64,000 nt of DNA. Origin: Bog-473 sp963840435. Lineage in GTDB: Bacteria > Actinomycetota > Acidimicrobiia > Acidimicrobiales > RAAP-2. Below are positions 52,855 through 61,385 of this stretch, one piece after another. Below the pieces are notes generated by a model. The model did not search any database and was not told where the DNA came from. It was given only the letters and a program-made list of their open reading frames with translations. The position numbers were made by a program, and so were the translations under genes. Numbering within the stretch: the first letter of the stretch is position 1; each line of letters opens with the position of its first letter. Location: assembly GCA_963840435.1 (NCBI GenBank), contig CAWIYY010000008.1, positions 137,943 to 201,942 on the forward strand, read 5' to 3'.

Positions 52855-53982
52855 TCAGTTCTCGGCCACTTCGCCGACTGGCAGCACCTGGCACTCCGTG
52901 CGCGTCGGGTCGCTCTCAGGCAACAGGAATCGCCAAAAGATAGTTCCCGATTGGTGGCCTTCACAATCCAGCCAATTCGGTACTCCGGGATCCTTGTGAG
53001 CAATCACGATCCGATAGCTTCCGTTGGGTTCCAGTTGAATCTGGGACTGATTGAGGGACGATCGCCGAGAGCGATATTCAAGTGTTTGCATGTGTCGATT
53101 CCACAACATGACATTGGCGAAGGGGCACGATGGGAGGGTCCCGGTCATCACGAGTGCCTCGTCGGTGTCGAGCCGCCATCGCCCCATGGCGTAGAAGATG
53201 TCAGCGGCACCCGGCACCGGAAGACCGGAATCTCGAAAGCTGAACGGCACCGGGAGCACGTTCGGCTCCTGGGAGACGAAAGGGACTGGTGACGGGGTAT
53301 TGGGCAACGACTGTCCGAGCGTTGTTTGCCGCAGAAAGGCAATACCCTCCCGCATTCGTTCCGAGAACACCTCGTCGTTCAGGGGCGCTGGCGGATCCAG
53401 GTCTTCGATGGTCTCGATTTCGATGCGCACTGATACATTCATGTCGTTCTGAGCAGACGTGCCCAACTGGAAATAGCTGCGTACGACGACGCAGTAAGCA
53501 TCAGGGTCAAGGCGCAACCAATTGCCAGGCTGCTCGGTAGCGCTGAGCGTCAAAGAGTACGAACCATCCTCGTCGATCTGAAACTGTCGATCATTGACGT
53601 CACCGAGAAGTGGCCCGGCCAACGCCCCGTCCGGAGCTCTCCCGTGGATGGTGAACGACGTGTAGCACTCAGTGTCGACTCGCCCGAAGATCCGATACGA
53701 GTATGAACCCGAGATTCGGGCGTAATGGTAGATGGCGTCGGGATTGTCACCCTGGAGTTTGCGAGCGGGCGAAACGATCAACGCCAACCTGGGATGTTCG
53801 GGGTCAGCCTCAAAGAACAGCTCGGACGCCGCTGAGAGCAGCTGTCCTACATACCTGTAGCCCTCGACGACGTCTAGTGGCTCAGTGAATCGCTCGTTGC
53901 TGAGCACGTAGCCATCCCGAATGAGCTGAAGGGTTGCGATCAGCTCGTCGAATGCCGCTGTGGTCTTGGGAGCCTGGTTCAT
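52855..53982 (-). CDS. DUF1214 domain protein
   Basis: A 375-residue protein. The C-terminal segment (GSYRIVIAHKDPGVPNWLDCEG followed by GTIFWRFLLPE) is the DUF1214 signature. The N-terminal half (YHYARISGSYSYRIFGR, DTECYTSFTIHGR) resembles the part usually preceding it. There is no signal peptide. The function of the family is unknown, though members often sit near lipid or steroid catabolism genes. It is convergent with hypE and divergent from the sulfotransferase gene 93 bp away. Confidence 0.8.
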   Translation of the reverse strand: MNQAPKTTAAFDELIATLQLIRDGYVLSNERFTEPLDVVEGYRYVGQLLSAASELFFEADPEHPRLALIVSPARKLQGDNPDAIYHYARISGSYSYRIFGRVDTECYTSFTIHGRAPDGALAGPLLGDVNDRQFQIDEDGSYSLTLSATEQPGNWLRLDPDAYCVVVRSYFQLGTSAQNDMNVSVRIEIETIEDLDPPAPLNDEVFSERMREGIAFLRQTTLGQSLPNTPSPVPFVSQEPNVLPVPFSFRDSGLPVPGAADIFYAMGRWRLDTDEALVMTGTLPSCPFANVMLWNRHMQTLEYRSRRSSLNQSQIQLEPNGSYRIVIAHKDPGVPNWLDCEGHQSGTIFWRFLLPESDPTRTECQVLPVGEVAEN

Positions 53983-54075
53983 TTCACAGTCAGTCCGTCG
54001 TTCGTGCCAAATTGGGTCTGCATCAACAAGAATGCGGTGCTCTGAGGTGAAGATACCTTATTGGGGGTAAGCATA

Positions 54076-55218
54076 ATGAGGGCCGATTCTCAGCTAAACA
54101 AGGCTTCGCTCCTTGTTCGTGCAGCGGATGAGACGGGATTATCGGACTTCGGGGAGGACTCCTGGGAGGAAGGATTGGATCGCCTTCTCCACTCACTTCA
54201 TGTCGAAGGTGATCTGAGCGAAGTCGGCGAGGGGGTGGCTGCGGCCATGATCACCGATTTCCTCAAGAGCCGGCTTTGGGTCATAGATTGGCACCACCGC
54301 CACCCGGAGATCGGCACAGCGATGGTCTCTGATCCAGTGTTGGTCATCGGCCAGCCGCGAACCGGCACGACGATACTTTTCGATCTGTTGGCCCAAGACC
54401 AAAGGTTCCGCGTACCGCTCACATGGGAAGTGGCGCAGCCACATCCACCTCCGGAGACCGCGACGTACCACACCGATCCCCGTATAGGCGACGCCGCCAT
54501 CGCAGAAGCCATGTCCGAAACCCTGAATCCTGGCTTTCAATCGATCCACCCGTCTGGGCCACTTCGGGGCCAAGAGTGTGTGGCCATCACAGCCGGGGAC
54601 TTCCGAAGTCTGCTGTTTTCGACTGCCTTCCATGTGCCGAGCTACAGCCGCTGGTTGGTATGGGAGGCCGACATGGCCTCCGCCTACCGATACCATCGCA
54701 AGTTTTTGCAACTCCTTCAATGGAGACACGCGAGCGAACGGTGGCTCCTCAAGTCCCCGGCCCATCAGTGGTGTCTAGGCGCACTCTTCGCCGAGTATCC
54801 CAACGCCACGATCGTTCAAACTCATCGCGATCCCCTCAAGGTGCTTGCCTCGACTGCCTCCCTGACCGCGCATCTACAGCGCATGGCCCGCGAGCACACT
54901 TCCATCCCTGACCTGGCAACGGAATGGGTCGACTACCTCGTGGAGGGCAATGATCGATCGGTAACCGCCCGCGAGATCGGCACCGTCCCAGCGGGGCGTG
55001 CGATCGACCTGCACTACAGCGCGCTCATGCGCGACCCGTGGGGTTCGATTGCCGGCGCATACGAGCAGATGGGGATGACTCTCGACTCCGAGGCGAAGGA
55101 TGCCATCGCGCGTGTTCTATGGCGACAACCCCGCGGACAAGAAAGGCGTCCATCGCTACACCTTCTCGGCCACTGGCTTAGGAGTGGGCGAGGTGCGGCG
55201 GCGAACCCAACGATATGA
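54076..55218 (+). CDS. Sulfotransferase family protein with a C-terminal frameshift
   Basis: A 380-residue PAPS-dependent sulfotransferase-like protein. The 5'-phosphosulfate loop is IGQPRTGTTILFDLL (about residue 90), a family segment LKSPAHQW follows, and the 3'-phosphate motif is VQTHRDPLKVLAS. After ARVLW (about 55120) the family-like C-terminus continues in the next frame (GDNPADKKGVHRYTFSATGL and RRTQRYEDYF) to a TGA at 55253-55255. The annotated frame instead ends in a basic unrelated tail. ATG at 54076 follows GGGGG; an in-frame TTG exists at 54061. Confidence 0.78.
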   Translation: MRADSQLNKASLLVRAADETGLSDFGEDSWEEGLDRLLHSLHVEGDLSEVGEGVAAAMITDFLKSRLWVIDWHHRHPEIGTAMVSDPVLVIGQPRTGTTILFDLLAQDQRFRVPLTWEVAQPHPPPETATYHTDPRIGDAAIAEAMSETLNPGFQSIHPSGPLRGQECVAITAGDFRSLLFSTAFHVPSYSRWLVWEADMASAYRYHRKFLQLLQWRHASERWLLKSPAHQWCLGALFAEYPNATIVQTHRDPLKVLASTASLTAHLQRMAREHTSIPDLATEWVDYLVEGNDRSVTAREIGTVPAGRAIDLHYSALMRDPWGSIAGAYEQMGMTLDSEAKDAIARVLWRQPRGQERRPSLHLLGHWLRSGRGAAANPTI

Positions 55219-55255
55219 GGACTACTTCAAGGTGCCGCGAGAATCGCTGGAATGA

Positions 55256-55698
55256 ATCTGTTCGCCGGAGGCCGGCACACAGCATGTGGAAACTGCCTCT
55301 CCGACGTCCCAGCGCGACGGGTTCACGTTGCCAGCTACGGAGCGATCACGGCACGGCTCCTGTTACGCGGGGCCGCCGCAGGCCGGCGACCATGACCACC
55401 CTGTCGCTGGAAAGGCCCAACAGACGGCGCCAAATATCAGGGTGGGCATCATCCATGGCCTCGATCATTTCGCCCCAGACGAGAAAGCCCCCGAGGTCGT
55501 GGCGCGACAGGGCCCGGCCCTTTTGTAGTCCACCCGAGATATGGGACTCAAGCGGAGTGCGCATATCCCAGGTGGAACATCCCCGACGTTCCGGTAGCGA
55601 CGCATTGAGGCTGTTCCGGCTCTCCCAACACGGAGAGGGCCCAGAGCGTGGTATCGGTCATGCTCGTGGCGATTCTGGCTGCGTCATGTCGATGGTCT
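55256..55698. other. 443-bp stretch without a confident gene
   Basis: On the minus strand there are short open segments (for example the peptide MTDTTLWALSVLGEPEQP starting near 55661) that look protein-like but are interrupted. This may be the remains of a gene; no family was recognised. Confidence 0.4.
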
Positions 55699-56235
55699 CT
55701 ATCTATCCTGGGACGTGCTCGACATCGAAAGACCGATCGACAACGCAGCCACGCCGTCTGCGCGGGTGTCGTCGGTAGACACTGCACCCCGAGGAAGAGC
55801 GCGGACCAGGATCGGAATCACTACCGAGGCGACGAGCACGTGAGCCGCGGCGAGCGCGAACTTGGTGGAGGAGGCGGTTGCGCCCCCTCCAAATGGCACG
55901 ATCAGGGATAGGGCAACGAGGCCGGAACTGACCATCGCGAAAGCTCGGCGTGGCCGCTGCGAGAGCCTCCCCGCTAAGACCGCCAGGATGGTTCCCCAGA
56001 ACGTGCATACGAGCACGCCAACGGCGAAGCTGGCGGCGGTGACCGGGCCGGCGTGGCTCGCTCCCAGGAAGCCGGCGCGCATCGGATTCCCGGCCGCCTT
56101 GAGGATTGCCGCGTAGGCCTCGACCACGGCAACGCCACCGATGGCCGCCTTCACAGCGGCTTTCAGCAGGTTTCGAACTGGAACAACCTGACGGCAATCT
56201 GTCGTCGCCCCATATGCAAGGGAAGTCGTGCTCAT
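55699..56235 (-). CDS. DUF6069-like membrane protein
   Basis: A 178-residue protein with four hydrophobic helices (about residues 25-45, 60-90, 98-118 and 125-147). The arrangement matches my recollection of the small actinobacterial DUF6069 family, which has no known function. GGAGAT precedes the ATG at 7-nt spacing. It is on the same strand as and about 130 bp downstream of the ECF42-type sigma factor gene, so it may belong to that regulon. Confidence 0.6.
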   Translation of the reverse strand: MSTTSLAYGATTDCRQVVPVRNLLKAAVKAAIGGVAVVEAYAAILKAAGNPMRAGFLGASHAGPVTAASFAVGVLVCTFWGTILAVLAGRLSQRPRRAFAMVSSGLVALSLIVPFGGGATASSTKFALAAAHVLVASVVIPILVRALPRGAVSTDDTRADGVAALSIGLSMSSTSQDR

Positions 56236-56368
56236 GGTTGATCTCCTCTACGGCTTTGTCCGGGCGTCCCTCGCCCGTCACTAGGTGGTCGGAGCCGTAG
56301 TGGCGATCTCGACACGAGCGCTGAGTGCAGCCCAGGCTCGCTGGCTTCATTTCGGGGACGGCAGGATC

Positions 56369-57613
56369 TCAGCTACTCCGGGCGGTCCGAGCCCGCTGTT
56401 GCAGGTAGGTCCTCTCGGCGAGGCTCGTGCAGCGACGAGCGGCGGTGTCGAACGCCTCTTCGGCGGCGGCACGGTCGCCGGCCATCTCGAGGAGGTGGCC
56501 CCGCATGGCAAACAGCCGGTGATGAGAGGCGACACGCGCGTCGCCGTCAAGGGTAGCGAGCAGGCGCAGGCCCGCCTCGGGGCCTTGGACCATGGCTACG
56601 GCGAGCGCCCGGTTCAGGGTGGCCATTGGGTTGGGAGCGATTCGGTCGAGCAGTTGGTAGAGGAGGAGGATCTCGGCCCAGTCGGTGTCTTCGGGACCGC
56701 TGGCCTCGTCGTGGATCGCGGCGATGGCAGCCTGGAGTTGGTAAACGCCTGGAGGTCCTTGTTGGAGCGCTTCGGTCACCAGGCGCACGCCTTCGTCGAT
56801 GAGGGTCCGGTCCCAGAGTCGTCGGTCCTGGTCGGGCAGGTCAACAAGCCGGCCGGCGGCGTCGGTGCGCGCCGGGCGGCGAGCCTCGGTGAGCAGCATC
56901 AGCGCCAAAAGGCCTTTGACCTCCCCATCGTCTGGACGGACTCGGTGCAGCTGTCTGATCAAGCGGATCGCCTCATGGGTCAGGTCGGTCCTGGTGATCA
57001 CCTCGCCCGAACTGGTGGTGTAGCCCTCGTTGTAGATCAGGTAGAGGACGTGTAGCACCGCCCGAAGGCGATCCTCGATCTCGGGAGCCGGTGGCATGGA
57101 GAAAGTGGCGCCCGCCTCTCGGATTCCCTGCTTTGCTCGACTGATCCGCTGCGCCATCGTCGCCTCGGGCACGAAGAAGGCTCCCGCGACCTCCGCCGTG
57201 GTGAGGCCCCCGACGGCTCGAAGGGTGAGCGCGATCTGTGTCGGAGAACTGAGCGCCGGGTGACAGGAAAGCAGCAACAAGAGCAAGCTGTCGTCTCGAT
57301 CCCGTTCGCTGTTCTCTGCCGGTGTGGTCATGAACTCAGCCGGCGGCGCACCGACGATGACCTGTTCCTCGCGAAGGCGCCGCGAGCGGTCGCTGCGGAC
57401 CCGGTCGATCAGGCGGCGGGTGGCCACCGTGGTCAGCCACGCGCGTGGGTGGTCGGGCATGCCTCGCACCGGCCACTGGGCGGTGGCTTCAACGAGCGCG
57501 TCTTGGACAGCGTCCTCGCAGAGGTCGAAGGAGTTGTGGCGACGGACGAGCGCGCCCAGAACTTGGGGAGCAAGGCTCCGCAGCAGGTCCTCGACGCGCC
57601 CGTCGCTGCTCAC
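56369..57613 (-). CDS. ECF42-type RNA polymerase sigma factor (DUF6596 C-terminal domain)
   Basis: A 414-residue sigma factor. Region 2 is near the N-terminus (LVRRHNSFDLCEDAVQDAL, HPRAWLTTVATRRLIDRVRS). Region 4 lies at about residues 125-175 (TQIALTLRAVGGLTTAEVAGAF, TMAQRISRAKQGIRE). A long C-terminal helical domain (IYNEGYTTSSGE, ALNRALAVAMVQGPEAGLRL) is the SnoaL-free, TPR-like extension of ECF42 factors. These lack an anti-sigma factor and partner with DGPF proteins, one of which overlaps it by 4 bp upstream (GTGA). Confidence 0.88.
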   Translation of the reverse strand: MSSDGRVEDLLRSLAPQVLGALVRRHNSFDLCEDAVQDALVEATAQWPVRGMPDHPRAWLTTVATRRLIDRVRSDRSRRLREEQVIVGAPPAEFMTTPAENSERDRDDSLLLLLLSCHPALSSPTQIALTLRAVGGLTTAEVAGAFFVPEATMAQRISRAKQGIREAGATFSMPPAPEIEDRLRAVLHVLYLIYNEGYTTSSGEVITRTDLTHEAIRLIRQLHRVRPDDGEVKGLLALMLLTEARRPARTDAAGRLVDLPDQDRRLWDRTLIDEGVRLVTEALQQGPPGVYQLQAAIAAIHDEASGPEDTDWAEILLLYQLLDRIAPNPMATLNRALAVAMVQGPEAGLRLLATLDGDARVASHHRLFAMRGHLLEMAGDRAAAEEAFDTAARRCTSLAERTYLQQRARTARSS

Positions 57614-57972
57614 AGCTCAGGGCCGGACTCGTGCAAGATGGGCCACACCTCGACAGCGTTGTACGCGGCGAAAGGGTACTCGGCCGCGATCGCCAAGGCC
57701 CGGTCTTCGCCGTCGACGTCGAGCAGAAAGAAGCTGGAGACGAACTCTTTGGCCTCGACGTAGGGACCGTCGGTCACCGCCGGCACCCCGTCTCGCACCC
57801 GGACCGTCTTTGCCGTGAGCTCGTCGCCCAACCCGTACGCGCCCAGAAGCTCGCCCGACTCCTTGTACCGGCGGTTGAAGGCATCCACCTCCGCGATGGC
57901 CTTTGCCGCCTCGTCCGGGGTGAACGACTGCCACATGTCCTTGTTCCCGTAGATGATCGTGATGTATTTCAT
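57610..57972 (-). CDS. DGPF/YCII-related protein, partner of the ECF42 sigma factor
   Basis: A 120-residue protein with the YCII-like ferredoxin fold. It starts MKYITIIYGNKDMWQSFTPD and contains DGPYVEAKEF, the DGPF-type motif (here DGPY), followed by FFLLDVDGEDRALAIAAEYP. DGPF proteins occur next to ECF42 sigma factors and are thought to be regulated by or to modulate them. ATG at 57972 has GGAG upstream. Its TGA overlaps the GTG of the sigma gene, so the two are co-translated. Confidence 0.87.
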   Translation of the reverse strand: MKYITIIYGNKDMWQSFTPDEAAKAIAEVDAFNRRYKESGELLGAYGLGDELTAKTVRVRDGVPAVTDGPYVEAKEFVSSFFLLDVDGEDRALAIAAEYPFAAYNAVEVWPILHESGPEL

Positions 57973-58799
57973 GCATATTCTCCATTCTGAATGCCGAGCC
58001 GGTCGACCAGGTCGAACGGCCAACCTTCCTCGGCGAGCGGTTCTCGCCTCGTACCCTTAAGTCGGAGCCGGCTCGGCCGCCCTCGACATCAAGGCACAAG
58101 AAACATGCAAAAGCGAATGCGGACCGGGCCGAACGACAGCTCGCCGCTCGATGATTGCCTCTCGACTGAGGGACGCTGCTTCCCTCCGGATATCTGGTTC
58201 GAGTACTTCTGCCGGAGAAACCAACGTAAGAGAGCTCTCGTCCTCCTTCGGAGCGCGATCCGATGCTGGCTATGACCGCGTCATAGGGTCCGTCTTCCAC
58301 TTCTTGGGAGGGGTAGGACTTGATGTCCTTGATCCAGTCCTCTGCGATGCTTTGCTCGCCGGCGCCAATCCGCGCCGACGGCCCGGCTGCGGTGCCCAGA
58401 AAGGGCCGTTCACTGGCGAGGGCACAGTCGCAAGCACAAGTCCCATATGACCTCATGCCTCCGGGGCTCAACGCGACAGACGACCGCCTAAGAAAGAGCT
58501 GGGCGCCCCGTGTTGAACCTAGGGTAGTTGCATGCGGTCGTTGCGGCTGCCTCATCGAGCCTGGACGCCGTGGGCGGCAAGACTGTAACGGTGGGGGCTA
58601 TATCCGCCAGGTTCCGGGAGTATCAATAGGAAGGCCTACGTCAGTCACGATGACCGGGGTGCCAGCGGCCCTCCCTCACCACCGCCGAGGTACCGCTTCG
58701 CGTAGCGACTCCGGCCTACCCTCGGGATCGTGAGCCCGATACCCAAGCCCGGCGAGGCCGAGCCTCGGCTTCATCGCCGAGCCGCGCCGATGCTGGAGG
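57973..58799. other. Roughly 0.8-kb region without a confident gene
   Basis: Open segments exist on both strands but none has a start with a ribosome-binding site and a recognised domain. On the minus strand a protein-like stretch (IAEDWIKDIKSYPSQEVED, near 58340) and on the plus strand a Cys pair (CGRCGCLIEPG, near 58540) look like fragments of decayed genes. Confidence 0.4.
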
Positions 58800-59087
58800 A
58801 TGGTGTGCTCGAAGCAGCTGCAGGCGGCGCACTGCCGCGAGACGCCCGCATGGACGGGGCGCTGGTTCACGCACAAGGGTGACCGCTGGTTTCGAGTATG
58901 GACCTGTCCCAGCCACCCGGAAGGTCTGAACGGGGTTGGGAGTTCGGCCGGCGGCGTTCGTCCCCTTACCCTTCCCAGGTCGGATTCGCTAGCTCTCGCC
59001 GGAAGACCGCGTGGGACCGGCCGACATCGTCGACACCGAGTTCCACCACGGTCACGAGTTCCCAGCCCTCTCCGCTCTCGTCGTTGA
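58800..59087 (+). CDS. Possible small Cys/His-containing protein (low confidence)
   Basis: A 95-residue frame whose first half (AAHCRETPAWTGRWFTHKGD, then WFRVWTCPSHPEGL) has the look of a small zinc-binding domain with Cys and His pairs. The second half is Arg-rich and runs antisense through the DUF4177-like gene, so only the first 50 residues, if any, are likely real. No family was recognised and no ribosome-binding site was found. Confidence 0.25.
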   Translation: MVCSKQLQAAHCRETPAWTGRWFTHKGDRWFRVWTCPSHPEGLNGVGSSAGGVRPLTLPRSDSLALAGRPRGTGRHRRHRVPPRSRVPSPLRSRR

Positions 59088-59154
59088 GCTCCTGAGCGAA
59101 TGTGCGCGCTTCGGGACCCAGCTCCTCCAGCTTGTACTCCCATTGAGTAGCCAT
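58966..59154 (-). CDS. Small DUF4177-like protein
   Basis: A 62-residue protein (MATQWEYKLEELGPEARTF, then LNDESGEGWELVTVVEL). The pattern WEYKxxxL...LNxxGxEGWELV is the DUF4177-type signature of tiny beta-alpha proteins of unknown function. The ATG at 59154 is preceded at 8 nt by TACGGT, another leaderless-type -10. The frame extends upstream to 59250 without further similarity. Confidence 0.65.
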   Translation of the reverse strand: MATQWEYKLEELGPEARTFAQELNDESGEGWELVTVVELGVDDVGRSHAVFRRELANPTWEG

Positions 59155-59162
59155 CGACCACG

Positions 59163-59168
59163 ACCGTA
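59163..59168 (-). promoter_or_regulatory. Putative -10 (TACGGT) of the DUF4177-like gene
   Basis: On the minus strand TACGGT lies 8 nt upstream of the ATG at 59154. Confidence 0.4.
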
Positions 59169-59857
59169 GGCGCCCTACGGGCGAGTTGTAATCACCCCAT
59201 CGAGTGATTGTGAGGGCCGTGCCCGATAGGCATACTCGTGGTGCCCTCAACTACGTCAGTCACGTCGTCGGGGGTGTTCGTGGAGCGGCTCCCCTTCGGG
59301 TGGGGAGTCCCGCTCCGCGTCGGGCAAAGCGACCGGCGCCCGACCCAGGGCGTTGCGGCCATCTCCACCTCCATTCGGTGGCCGCCTCGCGTAGCGTCTC
59401 CTAACAAGACCCAAACGAATTGCCCTCGTCGCAGAATTCGCTCGCGATAGTGCGCCGTCAACGCTGACGAACTGACGACGCGTCGGACCGAACAGCCCCG
59501 TCGCTTGGCGAGTCTGTTCCGCGTTTGCAAACCTGCCCGGGCCACCCGAGAGACTGACTGCATCAAGGAGTTTGGTCGCTCACATTGATGGGCAGTCAAC
59601 CTTGGGAGCATGACCGGTTCGTACATCCACATAGACCCAGAGGCGATCCTGATCCGGATGCGAGTCGGTGCCTTTTTGTGGCGCATTGTTAACTCGGAAC
59701 AGTCACTCACCTGGTATGCCGTGTTTCTGTCTCAGGGGAGTGAGCGACCTTGAGCAAGACACCCGAACATCGCGGTTGCGAGACCTGCATCGGTCGGTTG
59801 GCCAAGGCCATCGTCCGTGGCAGCCCATCAAGCTAACCGCATTGCGCCCCCACGCGA

Positions 59858-59883
59858 CTCGGCGCCCCCGAAAGGGCGCCGAG
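59858..59883. terminator. Strong hairpin, 10-bp perfect stem
   Basis: CTCGGCGCCC and GGGCGCCGAG pair perfectly around the 6-nt loop CCGAAA. It has no T tract, as is usual for actinobacterial terminators. No recognised gene ends next to it, so it may terminate an unannotated transcript from either side. Confidence 0.55.
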
Positions 59884-60363
59884 CGGTGCCGTCCTCCCGA
59901 TCGGGTTGGGCACCGTCAATCAAGATTCTTCTCCATTCGGATTCCGCGAACAATCATCCGATCGGGTGAGTTTTCCAAACCCCCTACCTGGAAATTGATG
60001 GAGCAAGGGAGCGCTTCCATCGCCGATCACAATCGGGTCACCCGTTCTTCAATTCACTGTGCACGACGCGGGATGGTAGGCCTCGGCACGCCTCCACGTG
60101 CTTCGACTAGCGGATTCAACGCGGCGAGTTGCCGTGCAGTAGTTACGATCCTGCGAACCCGTCGGCCCGTCTGCGCCGAGAACCGCTCGATCATTTATAT
60201 GAAACAAGACGAGCGGTCTTCAAGGAAGGCGCCCACCCCCTCCTGCGCGTCCGGTGAGAAGGGAATGACACGGACAGATCGAGCTATCGAGGAACCGAAG
60301 GTGGTGGGCCACAGGGAGGGACCAGCCCCGTCTCCGACGACCAGGATCGCCAGATTCTCGGCT

Positions 60364-60369
60364 TAGCAT
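60364..60369 (+). promoter_or_regulatory. Putative -10 (TAGCAT) of the ECF sigma operon
   Basis: TAGCAT lies 7 nt before the GTG at 60377, again without a ribosome-binding site. Confidence 0.45.
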
Positions 60370-60376
60370 TGACGTC

Positions 60377-61051
60377 GTGGCATCTGCAGACCTCACGGCC
60401 CCCGAGTACCCCGTCTCGCACCCGGGCCTCGATCCCGATTCCGCCAGGTGGATCCTGGGATTGGGTAGCAGCGGTCCGGCGCACGATGAGGCGGTGGCCC
60501 GGCTTCATGAGCTGCTCCTGCGAGTGGCTCGGGCCGAGGTGCGTCGACGAAGCGGCCAGTGGTCGGTCGGCGGTCCCGAACTCGACGACCTTGCCCACCA
60601 GGCTGCCACTGATGCCCTCGTCGCCGTGATGGCCAAGATCTCACAGTTTCGTGGCGAGAGTCGGTTCACCACCTGGGCGTGCAAATTCGCAATCTTCGAG
60701 GTGTCGAACAAGATCGGCCGTCACTTCTGGCAGCGCCCGACCGTGTCCATGGACGCCGAGGATTGGGACCGCCTACCGGATCGGTTCGGCATGGATCCTG
60801 CTCGGGTCGCCGAGTGGGGTGACGTTCTCGCCGCTCTCCATCGGGCCGTTGACAGCGAGCTCAGCGGCCTCCAGCGGCGGATCTTCGTGGCGATCGTGCT
60901 CAACGGCACCCCGTTGGACGCGCTGGTGATTGAGCTGGGTTCCAGCCGCAACGCGATTTACAAGGCCCTTTTCGACGCCAGACGTAAGTTGCGGGCCTCG
61001 TTGGTCACTCACGGATACCTGGACGACGACGACGCTTCGAGGACGACATGA
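60377..61051 (+). CDS. ECF sigma factor of a redox-stress operon
   Basis: A 224-residue sigma-70 family protein. Region 2 spans about residues 45-115 (ELDDLAHQAATDALVAV, SRFTTWACKFAIFEVSNKI). Region 4 spans about 155-210 (SGLQRRIFVAIVLNGTPLDA, RNAIYKALFDARRKLR). GTG at 60377 sits 7 nt after a -10-like TAGCAT. It overlaps the zinc-type anti-sigma gene by 4 bp, and redox genes follow, so it probably responds to oxidative stress. Confidence 0.88.
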   Translation: MASADLTAPEYPVSHPGLDPDSARWILGLGSSGPAHDEAVARLHELLLRVARAEVRRRSGQWSVGGPELDDLAHQAATDALVAVMAKISQFRGESRFTTWACKFAIFEVSNKIGRHFWQRPTVSMDAEDWDRLPDRFGMDPARVAEWGDVLAALHRAVDSELSGLQRRIFVAIVLNGTPLDALVIELGSSRNAIYKALFDARRKLRASLVTHGYLDDDDASRTT

Positions 61052-61287
61052 GCAACTGGGGATCACTAGAGCGGTTCTTGAAGACCGATCCGGGCGACGC
61101 CGGCTGTGCCGAGACGTTCGAGCTGCTCGATCGCTACGTGGAACGTGAGCTGGCCCACGGCGACGCGGCAGAGCGCTATCCCGGAATCGCCGCACATCTC
61201 TCGGCCTGTAATCCCTGTGTTCAGGACTTCGAGGGGCTTCTTGCGGCGATTGCTCGTCCAGCCAACTCGGTCGGAGGCGAAGAATAG
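61048..61287 (+). CDS. Putative zinc-binding anti-sigma factor (ZAS/zf-HC2 type)
   Basis: A 79-residue soluble protein with the ZAS pattern: a first Cys in GCAETFELLDRYVE, then HLSACNPC giving His-x3-Cys-x2-Cys. Such proteins bind their sigma factor and release it when the zinc-coordinating thiols are oxidised. It overlaps the sigma gene by 4 bp (ATGA). No transmembrane segment is present, so sensing would be cytoplasmic, as for RsrA-like proteins. Confidence 0.82.
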   Translation: MSNWGSLERFLKTDPGDAGCAETFELLDRYVERELAHGDAAERYPGIAAHLSACNPCVQDFEGLLAAIARPANSVGGEE

Positions 61288-61385
61288 GATGAGGAGGTAA
61301 GACCGGGGCTGCTGGTGACACTCACTCAGCAGTGGTCCCCATCGGGGATCGCTCGCAATCAAAGATCCCGAGGAGAACGCCCCCG

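Larger units (their letters stand above)
59155..60363. other. 1.2-kb gene-poor region with one strong hairpin
   Basis: No open frame here carries a recognisable domain, and the long frames on both strands are Arg/Ser-rich, typical of non-coding frames in high-GC DNA. A perfect 10-bp hairpin at 59858-59883 is the main structure. A non-coding RNA or a decayed gene upstream of it is possible. Confidence 0.45.

Noticed and set aside
58180..58215. A GGTTCGAGTAC sequence resembling a tRNA T-loop.
   Set aside because: No acceptor stem, D-loop or anticodon arm can be folded around it.
57617..58555. A 312-codon minus-strand frame overlapping the DGPF gene.
   Set aside because: Its second half is an out-of-frame shadow of the DGPF protein. 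The first half has a protein-like stretch but no start or family, so it is mentioned only as a possible gene remnant.
59668..60366. A 232-codon plus-strand frame upstream of the ECF sigma gene.
   Set aside because: It crosses a strong hairpin, is Arg/Ser/Pro-rich, has no ribosome-binding site and matches no family.
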